Source: [Bacillus] selenitireducens MLS10 (lineage in GTDB: Bacteria > Bacillota > Bacilli > Bacillales > Salisediminibacteriaceae). Taken from it: a stretch of 64,000 bases of DNA. How positions within the stretch are numbered: the stretch's first letter is position 1; the number at the start of each line of letters is the position of its first letter. The notes below the pieces were generated by a model. It was given only the letters and a program-made list of their open reading frames with translations. It had not been told where the DNA came from and made no database searches. A program made the translations under genes and the position numbers. Positions 43,522-52,815 of this stretch are shown piece by piece. The stretch is from positions 2,410,384 to 2,474,383 of the forward strand of contig NC_014219.1 of NCBI RefSeq assembly GCF_000093085.1, read 5' to 3'.

Positions 43522-44973
43522 TTACAGCACAAGCTCCTTCATGTCACCGGTCTGTTCGTCTTTATAGGTGATGGTAAACGCATGCGTCTCGACGTTTGCC
43601 GTCAGTATGGCCTGATTATCTCCTGTCGTTCGGACAATTTCAAGCACCTGCCCATCTTCACGTTCCGTTATGTCAATCTGATCGTCGAAAGCTTTGTAGT
43701 CATTCCGGAACGTCATGAGCTTCATAAACTTTGCCATCACCGGCCGCTTCATCTCTTCTGCGATCTCTTCCTTTGTATAATAGTGCCGGTTGATGTTACG
43801 GCCGACTTTTGTCTCTTCCAAGAGCTCAATGTCATTCTTTCCTGCCAGTAAACCGACGTAGTACACTTGCGGAATCCCCGGCGCGAAGAACTGGATCGCC
43901 CGTGCGAGGAGATACGCCTGATCGTCGTCACCAAGGGCACTGTAATACGTGCAGTTCAGCTGATAGATATCGAGGTTATTGTACTCCATCGTATTGTACA
44001 CCCGCTTCACATTCGCCCCTTTCGTAAAGAGGTCGTCCCGGGTCGCTTCTATCTCTTCCTGGGTCATGAGATCCGCCACGTCAACGACACCGATCCCGTC
44101 ATGGGTGTCAAGGGTCGTGTACTGTTTTCTCGGGGCAATGTTGAGCCAGTGTGCGAGCCGGTCCGTTCGCCCGCTGTAAAGGGCGTGCAAAACAAGCATC
44201 GGCAGGGCAAAGTCGTACACATAATACCCCCGTTCGGCAAGTTTCAGCTGAATCGTGTAGTGCTCATGGATTTCAGGTAGGATCTCACAGCCGATCGGCT
44301 CAAGAATCGTCTGGATCTCATCAAGCATCTCCCACGTATCCGGCTCAAGGAAGAAGCAGTCTGTTCCCGGTTTCTTCGTGGCATACGCAAAAGCGTCCAA
44401 ACGGATGATCGAAGCCCCTTTCTCCGCAAGGAACGTCAGGTTCTCCCGCATGAAGGCCTTCGTTCGCTCATGATACACATTCAGATCGATCTGTTCCTCA
44501 TCAAACGTGCACCAGATCTTCTCCGTCGAGCCGTCACCGAACGTCACATCAATATATGGCGCTCTCGGCTTACGCTTGTAGATTTTATCCACGTCTTCCT
44601 GCGTCGGTTCCCCGCCCGGCCAGAAATCTTTGTATTGAATAAACAAATCGGCATAAGGAGAATCGTCCTTCTTCTCCATAAAGTCCTGAAAATACTCCGA
44701 GCTCTTCGAAATATGGTTGATCATAAAATCATACATCGTGTCATACTTCTTCGCGATCCGTTCCACGTCAGACCAACCGCCGAACGCCGGATCCACTTCC
44801 TGGTAAGTCATCGGCGCAAACCCCCGGTCCGCACTCGACGGATAAAACGGCAGTAAATGCACACCGCCCACAGCATCTTTGAAGTGCGTCTCAAGCACCT
44901 CGTCAAGCTCCTTCAGGTTCTTCCCCAGACTGTCGGCATACGTTATCAACATAATTTCATTCTTCACTGTCAT
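43522..44973 (-). CDS. gtfA: Sucrose phosphorylase (GH13, GtfA type)
   Basis: 483 residues, strongly resembling streptococcal GtfA: MLITYADSLGKNLKEL, GVHLLPFYPSSADRGFAPM, the nucleophile in IIRLDAFAYA, acid/base Glu in EILPEIHEHY and TLDTHDGIGVVDV. It converts sucrose and phosphate to glucose 1-phosphate and fructose, saving one ATP, and acts in the cytoplasm. ATG at 44973 with GGGAGGG 6 nt upstream; the longer frame to 44988 is rejected. No sucrose transporter is adjacent. Confidence 0.94.
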   Translation of the reverse strand: MTVKNEIMLITYADSLGKNLKELDEVLETHFKDAVGGVHLLPFYPSSADRGFAPMTYQEVDPAFGGWSDVERIAKKYDTMYDFMINHISKSSEYFQDFMEKKDDSPYADLFIQYKDFWPGGEPTQEDVDKIYKRKPRAPYIDVTFGDGSTEKIWCTFDEEQIDLNVYHERTKAFMRENLTFLAEKGASIIRLDAFAYATKKPGTDCFFLEPDTWEMLDEIQTILEPIGCEILPEIHEHYTIQLKLAERGYYVYDFALPMLVLHALYSGRTDRLAHWLNIAPRKQYTTLDTHDGIGVVDVADLMTQEEIEATRDDLFTKGANVKRVYNTMEYNNLDIYQLNCTYYSALGDDDQAYLLARAIQFFAPGIPQVYYVGLLAGKNDIELLEETKVGRNINRHYYTKEEIAEEMKRPVMAKFMKLMTFRNDYKAFDDQIDITEREDGQVLEIVRTTGDNQAILTANVETHAFTITYKDEQTGDMKELVL

Positions 44974-44995
44974 TGTGTTCCCTCCCAATATAATC

Positions 44996-45009
44996 TGAAA
45001 TCGATTTCA
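44996..45009 (-). promoter_or_regulatory. Perfect palindrome: LacI-family or cre operator of gtfA
   Basis: TGAAATCGATTTCA is a perfect 14-bp palindrome that also fits the CcpA cre consensus TGWAANCGNTNWCA at every position. It lies just downstream of the predicted start site of gtfA, so binding would block transcription. Confidence 0.75.
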
Positions 45010-45018
45010 TATACTGAT

Positions 45019-45047
45019 AGTGTAACCGCTTCATCCGACTATGTCAA
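45019..45047 (-). promoter_or_regulatory. gtfA promoter
   Basis: Minus strand TTGACA (45042-45047), a 17-nt spacer and TACACT (45019-45024). Confidence 0.8.
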
Positions 45048-45114
45048 TCGTTTAACATAACCGTCATAAAAAGTTTCAACCTCTCCATAAACGAGAGCAC
45101 CAAGTTCAGACCGC

Positions 45115-45149
45115 AAAAAAGCATGCATCCGATGATGGACACATGCTTC
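45115..45149 (-). terminator. Intrinsic terminator after the yaaR-like gene
   Basis: Minus strand AAGCATG...CATGCTT with inner TCC/GGA pairs, followed by TTTT. Six bases after the stop of the yaaR-like gene. Confidence 0.7.
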
Positions 45150-45154
45150 ATGCG

Positions 45155-45595
45155 TTATGCGTAAATGTTAATTAACAGCCCCTGAATCTCGCCGACCATG
45201 TTCAGGATATCAAGAGATTTTTTCTGTTCCCGAATGACCGCATCCGTTAAATCCAACAGCTTCCGGTCCACTTCCTGGACGATTTTATAAACCTTTGTCC
45301 GCCCCCGCCGGTTAAACCCTTTCCGCTCCTCGAGGTTCAGCCCGAGCTTCACTGCATCATCCATGAACTCTTTGACGAGCTGCTTGTATTTTCGCAGTTC
45401 ATCAACGGTACGTGATTCCGCGAGTGTCTTGCCCTGATCCTCAATTTTCCCGAGCAGCTCACCGAGACGCTCATACTGGGCATTATTTCGCCCCTGTTTC
45501 ATGATCTCCTGAAAGGTGACTTTCGCTTCCGTCCCTTTCGCCTGCGTCTGTTGGGTCTTATTAAAGCCTGCCCGGCCCACTTTGTTTACTTCCAT
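45155..45595 (-). CDS. YaaR-family (DUF327) protein
   Basis: 146 residues, mostly helical. Central features are QEIMKQGRNNAQYERLGELL and YKQLVKEFMDDAVKLGLNL, and the C-terminus DRKLLDLTDAVIREQKKSLD is typical of DUF327/YaaR. Function in the family is unknown. It lies at the end of the flagellin cluster (hag is 77 bp upstream, separated by a terminator). Its location within a flagellar block may point to motility. Confidence 0.78.
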   Translation of the reverse strand: MEVNKVGRAGFNKTQQTQAKGTEAKVTFQEIMKQGRNNAQYERLGELLGKIEDQGKTLAESRTVDELRKYKQLVKEFMDDAVKLGLNLEERKGFNRRGRTKVYKIVQEVDRKLLDLTDAVIREQKKSLDILNMVGEIQGLLINIYA

Positions 45596-45631
45596 GGCTC
45601 TTCACCCTTTACGTCTGTCTCTTTAAAGTAA

Positions 45632-45663
45632 AACAAAGGCTGCAGGAAAATGCAACCTTTGTT
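45632..45663 (-). terminator. Intrinsic terminator after flagellin
   Basis: Minus strand AACAAAGGTTGCA/TGCAGCCTTTGTT (one T-G pair), 6-nt loop, then TTTACTTT; 9 bp after the flagellin stop. Confidence 0.8.
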
Positions 45664-45671
45664 GAAAGATC

Positions 45672-47132
45672 TTATTGCAGTAACTGAAGAACTCCCTGCG
45701 GAAGCTGATTCGCCTGCGCGAGCATCGCCGTCGCGGACTGGTTGAGGATATTGTTCTTCGTAAACTCCGTCATCTCTTCCGCCATATCCGCATCACGGAT
45801 CCGGGACTCCGCACTCGTCAGGTTCTCGTGAGTCACCTGGAGGTTGTTGATGGTGTGCTCCATACGGTTTTGTACGGCACCCAGTTTGGAGCGGGCGTCG
45901 TTAAGCAGATCAATAGCTTTATCTAATTCGAAAATCGCATTGTTTGCAGCTGCATTATCCAAAACGGAGATATCGGGAATCCCCAGAGTCACAACATCCA
46001 TTCTCGGAATGTCGATCATGACATCCTGGTTTGTATTTGGACCAATTTGAAAAGCCAGAGCGTTATTTGTAATACGAAACTCTTCACCATCTTCATCGTC
46101 TGTATCAGTGACTAAAACAGATGAATCGAACTGATATTCAACACCGCCGTGTCTGATAACGCCATTTTTTGATGTCAGTGTTTCCGTCGCTCGTACTGTT
46201 CGAAATTCTGATACTCCATCATCCTGTTCACGCTGTTGAAGTGTAAATGCTGCTTCAAATTCCAGCTCAACTTTAATCGTTCCATTACCGGTAATTCTGC
46301 TGGAATCAAATTGAATACCGCCGACTGTTGGCCATGTTCCCGAATCGCTCGAATCAACACTCTCATTGTCAAATTCAGCACCGGCGCCGACCTCTATCAC
46401 CTCATTCGCAATGCTTAGTCCATCCGGATCGAGGATCTCAATACGGGCGTTGTCTCCCTGAAATTCACGAACCAAAACCGTGTATTCGCCAAATTTTCTG
46501 TTTTCCCCAATCGCATCAGAGGACATAAAGATTTGACTTTCGTTGCTTATTCCTGCAGCAGTCTGAGTCACATTAGTCGTATATATATCACCTTGAACTC
46601 CATCGATTTGCAATCGGTAATCCGATGTCTCTAAATTCGCATCCAGAACTTTCGGGAAGTTCGTCATATTTGTTTCAGGAGCAAATGCATCAGGAAAACT
46701 TGTTAAAACAGCACTGCTTCCATCAAGAAGTTTTCTTGTATTAAACTCTGTTTTTTCAGAAATCGAATCGATTTCCAATTTCAACTGATCGATCTCTTTT
46801 TGTATCTGATCTCTGTCATTGTCTGTATTCGTATCATTCGCTGCCTGCACAGCGAGTTCCCGCATACGCTGCAACATCGTGTGCACTTCCTGCATGGCAC
46901 CTTCTGACGTCTGCATGAGAGAGATGCCATCCAAAGCATTTCGCTCTGCCATTTTCAGACCGCGGATCTGTGAGCGCATTTTTTCAGAGATCGCAAGTCC
47001 TGCGGCGTCGTCCGCTGCACGGTTGATTCGGAGGCCTGAGCTCAGTTTTTCGAGGTTTTTGGATGTATTCATCTGGTTCTGGTACAGATTCCGATAGGCG
47101 TTCAGCGCCTGAATATTATTATTAATCTTCAT
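45672..47132 (-). CDS. hag: Flagellin
   Basis: 486 residues. The conserved N-terminal D0/D1 region ([53 protein letters not shown]) and the C-terminal D1/D0 ([37 protein letters not shown]) flank a central region of about 240 residues absent from the 304-residue B. subtilis Hag. This insert (about 150-385) is Asp/Glu/Thr-rich and would form extra surface domains D2/D3. Transcribed with fliS from the sigma-D promoter at 47635-47661. Confidence 0.96.
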   Translation of the reverse strand: MKINNNIQALNAYRNLYQNQMNTSKNLEKLSSGLRINRAADDAAGLAISEKMRSQIRGLKMAERNALDGISLMQTSEGAMQEVHTMLQRMRELAVQAANDTNTDNDRDQIQKEIDQLKLEIDSISEKTEFNTRKLLDGSSAVLTSFPDAFAPETNMTNFPKVLDANLETSDYRLQIDGVQGDIYTTNVTQTAAGISNESQIFMSSDAIGENRKFGEYTVLVREFQGDNARIEILDPDGLSIANEVIEVGAGAEFDNESVDSSDSGTWPTVGGIQFDSSRITGNGTIKVELEFEAAFTLQQREQDDGVSEFRTVRATETLTSKNGVIRHGGVEYQFDSSVLVTDTDDEDGEEFRITNNALAFQIGPNTNQDVMIDIPRMDVVTLGIPDISVLDNAAANNAIFELDKAIDLLNDARSKLGAVQNRMEHTINNLQVTHENLTSAESRIRDADMAEEMTEFTKNNILNQSATAMLAQANQLPQGVLQLLQ

Positions 47133-47150
47133 GGGTTGATTCGCTCCTTT

Positions 47151-47564
47151 TTATTCGTAGATTGCCGATTGCTCATAGGCATTGGCTTTTTGCTTCATCA
47201 TCTTCGGCTGTTTGTCCTGATTCGTCTTCAGTGCGGTCTGCCAGGCTTCAACGATCGGGGTCAGGGCGTTTAAGGCCTGATCCACCTTTGTTTCGTCTTT
47301 TGTGTAGTTCGCTTCGACGACCAGATCTGATGCGTAATTGTATAGGGCATCTAGCTGATCGGAGACGATGCCGGCTTCGTAATTGAGCCCGCCTCCGAGT
47401 CGGTGGAGAATGTCGTTGGCTTTCTGAAGCTTCTCATTGGCAATCATAAAATCTCTGGATTGAATAGCTGCCTTTCCCTCTTCCAGGTTATCGAGCAACG
47501 CTTCATAGAGGAGCGATGTGAGTTCCTGTGGGGATTTTTTATGTAGTGCTTCGTTTGTAATCAT
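47151..47564 (-). CDS. fliS: Flagellin chaperone FliS
   Basis: 137 residues. Begins MITNEALHKKSPQELTSLLY, with a four-helix pattern and the family segment ANDILHRLGGGLNYEAG. FliS binds the flagellin C-terminus and prevents premature polymerisation. It lies 18 bp upstream of hag, an unusual but sensible pairing; FliD is not in the window. ATG at 47564 after GAGGTG (7 nt). Confidence 0.92.
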   Translation of the reverse strand: MITNEALHKKSPQELTSLLYEALLDNLEEGKAAIQSRDFMIANEKLQKANDILHRLGGGLNYEAGIVSDQLDALYNYASDLVVEANYTKDETKVDQALNALTPIVEAWQTALKTNQDKQPKMMKQKANAYEQSAIYE

Positions 47565-47634
47565 GTACCTTCACCTCTTTCAACGTGACCGACCTCCGTG
47601 TCTGTCCGTTTTTACCTCCATGTGTCTATCTCTT

Positions 47635-47661
47635 CTATCGGCAGAAATGCGTTGGATGTTA
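47635..47661 (-). promoter_or_regulatory. Sigma-D promoter of fliS-hag
   Basis: Minus strand TAAC (47658-47661), a 15-nt spacer and GCCGATAG (47635-47642). Compare the sigma-D consensus TAAA-N15-GCCGATAT. It overlaps the stop of the FlhB-like gene. Confidence 0.8.
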
Positions 47662-47958
47662 ATAATTTCTTTCAATTTCTTCGATCATCAGTAAGATTTC
47701 TGCAATGACCGCATAGAGCTGTGGGGGAATATTCTCACCGAGATCCATATCAATCAGGTTCTCAAGAAGGAGTGAATCCTCTTCCATGTGAATATGATTT
47801 TCCTTCGCAAGCTCGAGGATCCGCTCCGCGATGTACCCCTTGCCTGAAGCGACGATCTTCGGATCGTCGCCATTCGTTTCGTCATAGCGAATGACGGCGG
47901 CTGTCGGGCCATTCACTTTTCTTCGGTTAACATGATTGAAGTGTTTGGAGATCATCAT
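47659..47958 (-). CDS. FlhB C-terminal-domain homologue (YlqH/FlhX type)
   Basis: 99 residues equal to the cytoplasmic domain of the flagellar export protein FlhB without the membrane part (AAVIRYDETNGDDPKIVASG; AERILELAKENHIHMEED; IPPQLYAVIAEILLMI). The autocleavage motif NPTH is not present. Such free-standing copies (FlhX, YlqH) can substitute for the FlhB C-terminus in export-substrate switching. It overlaps the FliK-like gene by 4 nt, supporting a joint role. Confidence 0.87.
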   Translation of the reverse strand: MMISKHFNHVNRRKVNGPTAAVIRYDETNGDDPKIVASGKGYIAERILELAKENHIHMEEDSLLLENLIDMDLGENIPPQLYAVIAEILLMIEEIERNY

Positions 47959-50900
47959 ATCTTATAATCAAACCCTTCCTCGGTCATAAATGGAAGCGGC
48001 GCCTCTGTTTCAGGCTTTGCCTCCTGATCCGTTTCCTGCACACCGGCCAGGGCCTTCTCCGGCACTGTCATCGGTTTGACTGACAGTTTATTCACGTTAT
48101 ACCCGACCTCTTTCAGCTGTTCCAAATACCGATCCGCCAAAGGTTCGACACTGTCCGCAAAATAATCGGTATCATTTTTCAACGTCACACTGAGATTCCG
48201 GTCCGTGACGTTTAAGACAATCCCAAGCGGCCCAAGGCTTGACGTCTCCATATGGAAATACAGATTGCAATTCTCCCAATCCACCTGTTCCCCTTCATTC
48301 CGCGAGTTCACATAAACCTGCAGATTCTCACTCTCCCCTTTGACCATTAAAGGAATTTGGAAAAAGTACATATGGTTCTGCTGGGGTTCATTGCGGTTCA
48401 TGAGCTGTTGGCCATTCAGCTGGCTGAGGGAGTTCTGGGCCTGTTGCTGAAGCATCCGCGATCCTTCGTCTTCACTTTTCGCGAGCTGCATGAGAATCGT
48501 CTTCAGATTCCGCTGTTGGGCCTCTGTCGGCACATCTTTGCCTCCTGCGAAAATCTGGGCGAGCTCCGCTTCCCGGTTCAGTCCGAGTCCGCGCATGCCT
48601 TCAAAGACCTGCCTTGCGGATCCGTCATTATACGTCAGCATCCGGCTTGACTGATCAAACTGTTCTGACAGCCTGTGCACAGGTGCTTTTGGTTCACTCC
48701 AGCTCTGTTCCTGACTCAGGACATGCTGAACGCGCTGGTTGGACGGCTTGAACTGGACCTGATCCATCGTTGTCTGTACCTGCCTGACAAGCTGACGTGC
48801 TTCGGCATGCTTGCCCTGTGACAGGAGCTTCTTGGCATCATGCAACTGTGCACTTGCACCAAGCATCCTGCGTTCGGTTTTCATATCGGCAAACAGCATC
48901 CAGTCGCTCTTCATCAGTTGACGGTCCAGCTGCTTGATCAGGCTGTCAAGCATCGGTCTCACTTGAGGTGTCGCCTGGTTTCGGAACTGCTGAATCATCG
49001 ATTCAATCCGGTTCAGCTGTTTTGAAGCGTCTCGCTGAAAGGCTTTGAAATCATCTGTTGCCTGAGCGAACCGCTCTGTCACTTCCGTAATGAGAATCGC
49101 CTTAGGCTGTGTCCCCATCGTCTGAAGCACTTCATTTCGCATGTATTCCTGCATCTCACGCTGGGATTCCGAAACACTTCTTGTAACAGGCTCCTGCGGG
49201 AGGGTCTGCTGAATCTCCTGAGCCGTGTTCGTCAGTGTCTGACGCGCCTTCAGCTCTCTGCCGGAAGAAAGTCTCGCTTCCGCCTCATTCAATGCAGACG
49301 CAAGCCGTTCACGGACTTCCTGAGGAATCGTCTGTTGTGAAAGCTGATTCCGGACTTGCTGAATGGCATCAGAGAGATTCGCACTGTTTTGTACGGTCTG
49401 ACTGATTTGTGTGAGGAGGGCTTGCATATTCGTCGGCTGTGCCGTTGTTTGCTGCGCGGTTCCGCTTGATCCTGTCTGAGTCGCAGCTGCCTGCTGCAAC
49501 GTTTGTGTTAATTGTTCAATTCGGCCTGCCGCTGCCTCGCGCCCGGAATTCGCCTGCAGGGTAATCATCTCTCTTAATGCCTGATTAACCTGCTGGCGTG
49601 CTTCACGATCACCGCTGTTTTGCACGGTTTGCTGCAGGTTCTCAATCGATTGTCTCAATCCCTGACCGGTTTGCAGAGCCTGACGAACCTGCTCTGCCGC
49701 ACGGACAACTTCCTGTCGCGCCGACTGACTGACTCTCGGCTGTTCTGTACGGACTTGTTCAGTCCGTTCCGATCTTCCGGTTTGTTCGGTTCGGGGCTGT
49801 TCGCCACGCTCCGCTGCACGAAGTGCCTGCGTCAGTTCACGACGTGCGTCACTATTTGACACACGGTCCACCTGCTCGCGCACCTGTTGAACCTGTTCTC
49901 GCACGTCCCGGCCCTGCTGGACGTTCGTCCGGATCTGATCAATCGCACGGGTCAGCTGTTCACGGCTCTGCGGCTGGGAAGGCTGCCTTGCCTGGTCTGT
50001 CCGTTCCGGTCTCGCTGCCTGTTCGGTTCGGGGCTGTTCACCACGTTCCGCTGCACGAAGTGCCTGCGTCAGTTCACGACGTGCGTCACTATTTGACACA
50101 CGGTCCACCTGCTCGCGCACCTGTTGCACCTGTTCTCGGACATCTCGGCCCTGCACGACATTCGTCCGGATCTGATCAATCGCTCGCGTCAACTGTTCAC
50201 GACTCTGCGGCTGGGAAGGCTGCCTTGCCTGGTCTGTCCGTTCCGGTCTCGCTGACTGCTCGGTTCGGGGCTGTTCACCACGTTCCGCTGCACGGAGCTC
50301 CTGCGTCAGCTCGCGGCGAGCTTCACTGTTTGACACACGGTCCACCTGCTCGCGCACCTGTTGCACCTGTTCTCGGACATCTCGGCCCTGCACGACATTC
50401 GTCCGGATCTGATCAATCGCACGGGTCAGCTGTTCACGGCTCTGCGGCTGGGAAGGCTGCCTTGCCTGGTCTGTCCGTTCCGGTCTCGCTGACTGCTCGG
50501 TTCGGGGCTGTTCACCACGTTCCGCTGCACGGAGCGCCTGCGTAAGCTCGCGGCGCGCTTCACTGTTTGACACACGGTCCACCTGCTCGCGTACCTGTTG
50601 CACCTGTTCTCGGACATCCCGGCCCTGCACGACATTCGTCCGGATCTGATCAATCGCACGGGTTAACTGGTCCCTTGAAAGAACAGCTTCCCCTGAGCGG
50701 TTCTGTGCGGCTTCTCCGGCCCGTCCGTTGGTCATGGAACGGACCTGCTCAGTGAGTCGAGGCCCGTGAAGGGCATCGTGCACTGCTCTTAATTGATTGG
50801 CCGTAGGCTCGAGGCGCTTGGTTGCCATCACCTGCACCGTTTGCTGACGCTGTTCAGCTGATCCTCTGTTCGATTGAATATATTGAGACAGATCACGCAC

Positions 50901-51296
50901 CGATTCACGGGTGAGCGGGACTCCACGGTCCATCAACTGCCTCGCAGCCTGCCTCAGTTCCGGTGAAGGATCACGCTGACCGAGGTTACGCAGCACGCGG
51001 TTCACATCCTGCTGATCCCCTTGTGACCTCGCACCGTCCCGCCTGCCGTCTCCGGTAATTTCTCTGACACGGACGCCTTCATCTGTTCGGCCACGCACTT
51101 CTATATTAACGCGGTCACGCTCAGGAACGCCGCCTTCGAAAGTAGCGCGTACCTGCTGACCCCTGATTGAAATCATCGCTTCACGATCTGAAATACGGGA
51201 CTCCACACGGGCACGGTAGACTTCGCCGTCCCGCATCTGCACAGGTCGTTCCTGTGACTGCTGCTGTCCCTGTATCTGTTGCCCTTGAATCTGCAT
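47955..51296 (-). CDS. FliK/YlqG-like hook-length-control-type protein with four 79-residue repeats
   Basis: 1113 residues, Gln/Arg-rich and predicted helical. After an N-terminal beta module (YRARVESRISDREAMISIRG) come four near-identical 79-residue repeats (residues about 207-522). A long Gln-rich helical region follows, then a C-terminal FliK-like domain (about 970-1090: MYFFQIPLMVKGESENLQVY, SSLGPLGIVLNVTDRNLSVT). In B. subtilis ylqG lies directly before ylqH, as here. ATG at 51296 with AGGAG 9 nt upstream. If it is a hook ruler, repeat number would set hook length. Confidence 0.82.
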   Translation of the reverse strand: MQIQGQQIQGQQQSQERPVQMRDGEVYRARVESRISDREAMISIRGQQVRATFEGGVPERDRVNIEVRGRTDEGVRVREITGDGRRDGARSQGDQQDVNRVLRNLGQRDPSPELRQAARQLMDRGVPLTRESVRDLSQYIQSNRGSAEQRQQTVQVMATKRLEPTANQLRAVHDALHGPRLTEQVRSMTNGRAGEAAQNRSGEAVLSRDQLTRAIDQIRTNVVQGRDVREQVQQVREQVDRVSNSEARRELTQALRAAERGEQPRTEQSARPERTDQARQPSQPQSREQLTRAIDQIRTNVVQGRDVREQVQQVREQVDRVSNSEARRELTQELRAAERGEQPRTEQSARPERTDQARQPSQPQSREQLTRAIDQIRTNVVQGRDVREQVQQVREQVDRVSNSDARRELTQALRAAERGEQPRTEQAARPERTDQARQPSQPQSREQLTRAIDQIRTNVQQGRDVREQVQQVREQVDRVSNSDARRELTQALRAAERGEQPRTEQTGRSERTEQVRTEQPRVSQSARQEVVRAAEQVRQALQTGQGLRQSIENLQQTVQNSGDREARQQVNQALREMITLQANSGREAAAGRIEQLTQTLQQAAATQTGSSGTAQQTTAQPTNMQALLTQISQTVQNSANLSDAIQQVRNQLSQQTIPQEVRERLASALNEAEARLSSGRELKARQTLTNTAQEIQQTLPQEPVTRSVSESQREMQEYMRNEVLQTMGTQPKAILITEVTERFAQATDDFKAFQRDASKQLNRIESMIQQFRNQATPQVRPMLDSLIKQLDRQLMKSDWMLFADMKTERRMLGASAQLHDAKKLLSQGKHAEARQLVRQVQTTMDQVQFKPSNQRVQHVLSQEQSWSEPKAPVHRLSEQFDQSSRMLTYNDGSARQVFEGMRGLGLNREAELAQIFAGGKDVPTEAQQRNLKTILMQLAKSEDEGSRMLQQQAQNSLSQLNGQQLMNRNEPQQNHMYFFQIPLMVKGESENLQVYVNSRNEGEQVDWENCNLYFHMETSSLGPLGIVLNVTDRNLSVTLKNDTDYFADSVEPLADRYLEQLKEVGYNVNKLSVKPMTVPEKALAGVQETDQEAKPETEAPLPFMTEEGFDYKI
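49731..50678 (-). repeat. Four tandem 237-bp repeats within the FliK-like gene
   Basis: The same segment (CGGTCCACCTGCTCGCG) recurs at 49864, 50101, 50338 and 50575, exactly 237 bp apart. Each unit encodes 79 residues beginning SREQLTRAIDQIRTNV. Units differ by few codons, implying recent expansion or gene conversion. In-frame length means unit gain or loss does not break the gene. Confidence 0.95.
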
Positions 51297-51383
51297 GAGC
51301 AACGACTCCTCTCTTCCATTCTCTTCACTGTAAATATCGGCAAAAAAACAAAAAAGTTGAGGACGAATTGTGAGCAGCCGTTT

Positions 51384-52673
51384 TCACTCCTCATCATCGT
51401 CCTCAACGTCTTTGCCAATTGTTCCCCTTAGAAAATCCTTCTCGAGGCTTGTTCCCCGTCCTTTCTGATCCCGAAGCTGATCAGAAGCGGTTTCATCGCC
51501 GATTTGTGTGCCCCTCAATAATGCATGCTCCCCGAATTTTCCCCGTATTTCCCCAATCATCGACTGCAGGCGCTCTTTTTTGACATCTTCCTCATAATTG
51601 AAGAGATCAAGCGGTTTAACAGCATGCCCCTTTTCCACGAGATCCATCCCCGTAACACCGAGAAGACGGACGGATCGGCCGTTCCAATAGTCATGAAACA
51701 GCTGTTTGGCCTGATCATAGATATCATCCGTTCCATCAACCGGGTAGGACAGCTTTTTCGACCTCGTTATCGTTTTCCGGTCATGATAACGGATCGTCAG
51801 CTGAATATTGCCTGCGTAGACGTCTTTTTTCTTCAGACGGCGGCTCACGGAATCGGACAGGTTTCGAAGAATGCGGGTAATGTCCTGCCGGTTGGCCGTG
51901 TCTTTCGGGAGCGTGGTGGAGTTGCCAATGCTCTTAAAATCATGGATCGATTCCGGATCGACCGGACGAAAATCAATCCCGTTCGCTTTCTCGTGCATCC
52001 GTTTCCCCGCTACGCCAAATTTCTCCGTCAGGAAGAATGGATCGGCTTTCGCCAGGTCTTCAATCGTAAAGAGACCGAGGCGGCTCAGTTTATCCGCTGT
52101 TTTTTCTCCGACACCGTGCATCTCCACTGCCCGAAGCGGCCAGAGAATATCGGGTACTTCCCGCTTTCTGAGGACCGTGATCCCCATCGGCTTCTTCATA
52201 TCACTCGCCATCTTTGCAAGGAACTTATTAGGTGCCACTCCTATACTCGACGGCAGATGCAGATCATGATAAATATGATCCTGAATGATTTTTGCGAGTT
52301 CAAGTCCATGCGTGCCCTCAAAATGAACATTCGTCACGTCCATATACCCCTCATCGATTGAAACAGGCTCTACAAGAGGGGTGTAGGAATACAGGATCTC
52401 AAACATCTTGCGGGACATCGTCCGGTAGCGGTCAAAATCCGGAGGCCTGACGAGTAATCCGGGACATGCTTTCTCCGCTTCCCATAATGGCATCGGCGGC
52501 TTGACTCCTTTTGCACGAGCCTCATAGCTTGCCGTGACGACAATTCCCCTCCGTTCTTTCGCATTACCTGCAATCGCAAGCGGTTTTCCCCTGAGAGAGG
52601 GGTCATATGCGGCCTCTACCGATGCATAAAAACTGTTCATATCCACGTGGAAAATAATTCGGCTTTTTGTCAC
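51384..52673 (-). CDS. dinB: DNA polymerase IV (Y-family)
   Basis: Error-prone translesion polymerase, 429 residues. Catalytic motifs are IIFHVDMNSFYASVE (first Asp) and VEPVSIDEGYMD (Asp-Glu), then the HhH motif MHGVGEKTADKLSRLG and the little-finger domain. The usual C-terminal beta-clamp motif is not obvious in the acidic end (DVEDDDEE). The GTG at 52673 is preferred: AAGGTGGG is properly spaced for it and too close for the GTG at 52682. A possible LexA site lies at 52732-52745. Confidence 0.93.
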   Translation of the reverse strand: MTKSRIIFHVDMNSFYASVEAAYDPSLRGKPLAIAGNAKERRGIVVTASYEARAKGVKPPMPLWEAEKACPGLLVRPPDFDRYRTMSRKMFEILYSYTPLVEPVSIDEGYMDVTNVHFEGTHGLELAKIIQDHIYHDLHLPSSIGVAPNKFLAKMASDMKKPMGITVLRKREVPDILWPLRAVEMHGVGEKTADKLSRLGLFTIEDLAKADPFFLTEKFGVAGKRMHEKANGIDFRPVDPESIHDFKSIGNSTTLPKDTANRQDITRILRNLSDSVSRRLKKKDVYAGNIQLTIRYHDRKTITRSKKLSYPVDGTDDIYDQAKQLFHDYWNGRSVRLLGVTGMDLVEKGHAVKPLDLFNYEEDVKKERLQSMIGEIRGKFGEHALLRGTQIGDETASDQLRDQKGRGTSLEKDFLRGTIGKDVEDDDEE

Positions 52674-52731
52674 AATTTCCACCCACCTTCTTGTATCGCC
52701 TTCATTTCCCTAATTTGCAGGACATTCACAT

Positions 52732-52745
52732 CGAACGTTTGTTTT
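52732..52745. promoter_or_regulatory. Candidate LexA (DinR) box between dinB and the small sigma-like gene
   Basis: CGAACGTTTGTTTT compared with CGAACRNRYGTTYG/C: 12 of 14 positions agree. Lies 59 bp upstream of the dinB start and 28 bp before the extended -10 of the divergent gene. Confidence 0.45.
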
Positions 52746-52772
52746 TCACAGGTTCAGTAGTGGAAACAAGTA

Positions 52773-52781
52773 TGTTATAAT
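52773..52781 (+). promoter_or_regulatory. Extended -10 promoter of the small sigma-like gene
   Basis: TGTTATAAT, a perfect -10 with the TGn extension; only a weak TTCAGT at the -35 position. 35 bp before the ATG. Confidence 0.6.
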
Positions 52782-52815
52782 AAATCTATTCATCGAGGAA
52801 AGGTGGTTACCAACC

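Noticed and set aside
45033-45056. Second palindrome-like stretch (TGTTAAACGATTGACA) upstream of gtfA as another cre
   Set aside because: Half-site spacing does not fit the cre consensus, and it overlaps the -35; only the 44996-45009 site matches.
49823-50545. Long plus-strand frame (240 codons) with repeats rich in Pro, Gly and His
   Set aside because: It is the antisense of the four 237-bp repeats of the FliK-like gene; it has no ribosome site or independent support.
49731-50678. 237-bp repeats considered as a mobile or satellite element
   Set aside because: They are in frame within a coding sequence and show no terminal inverted repeats or transposase.
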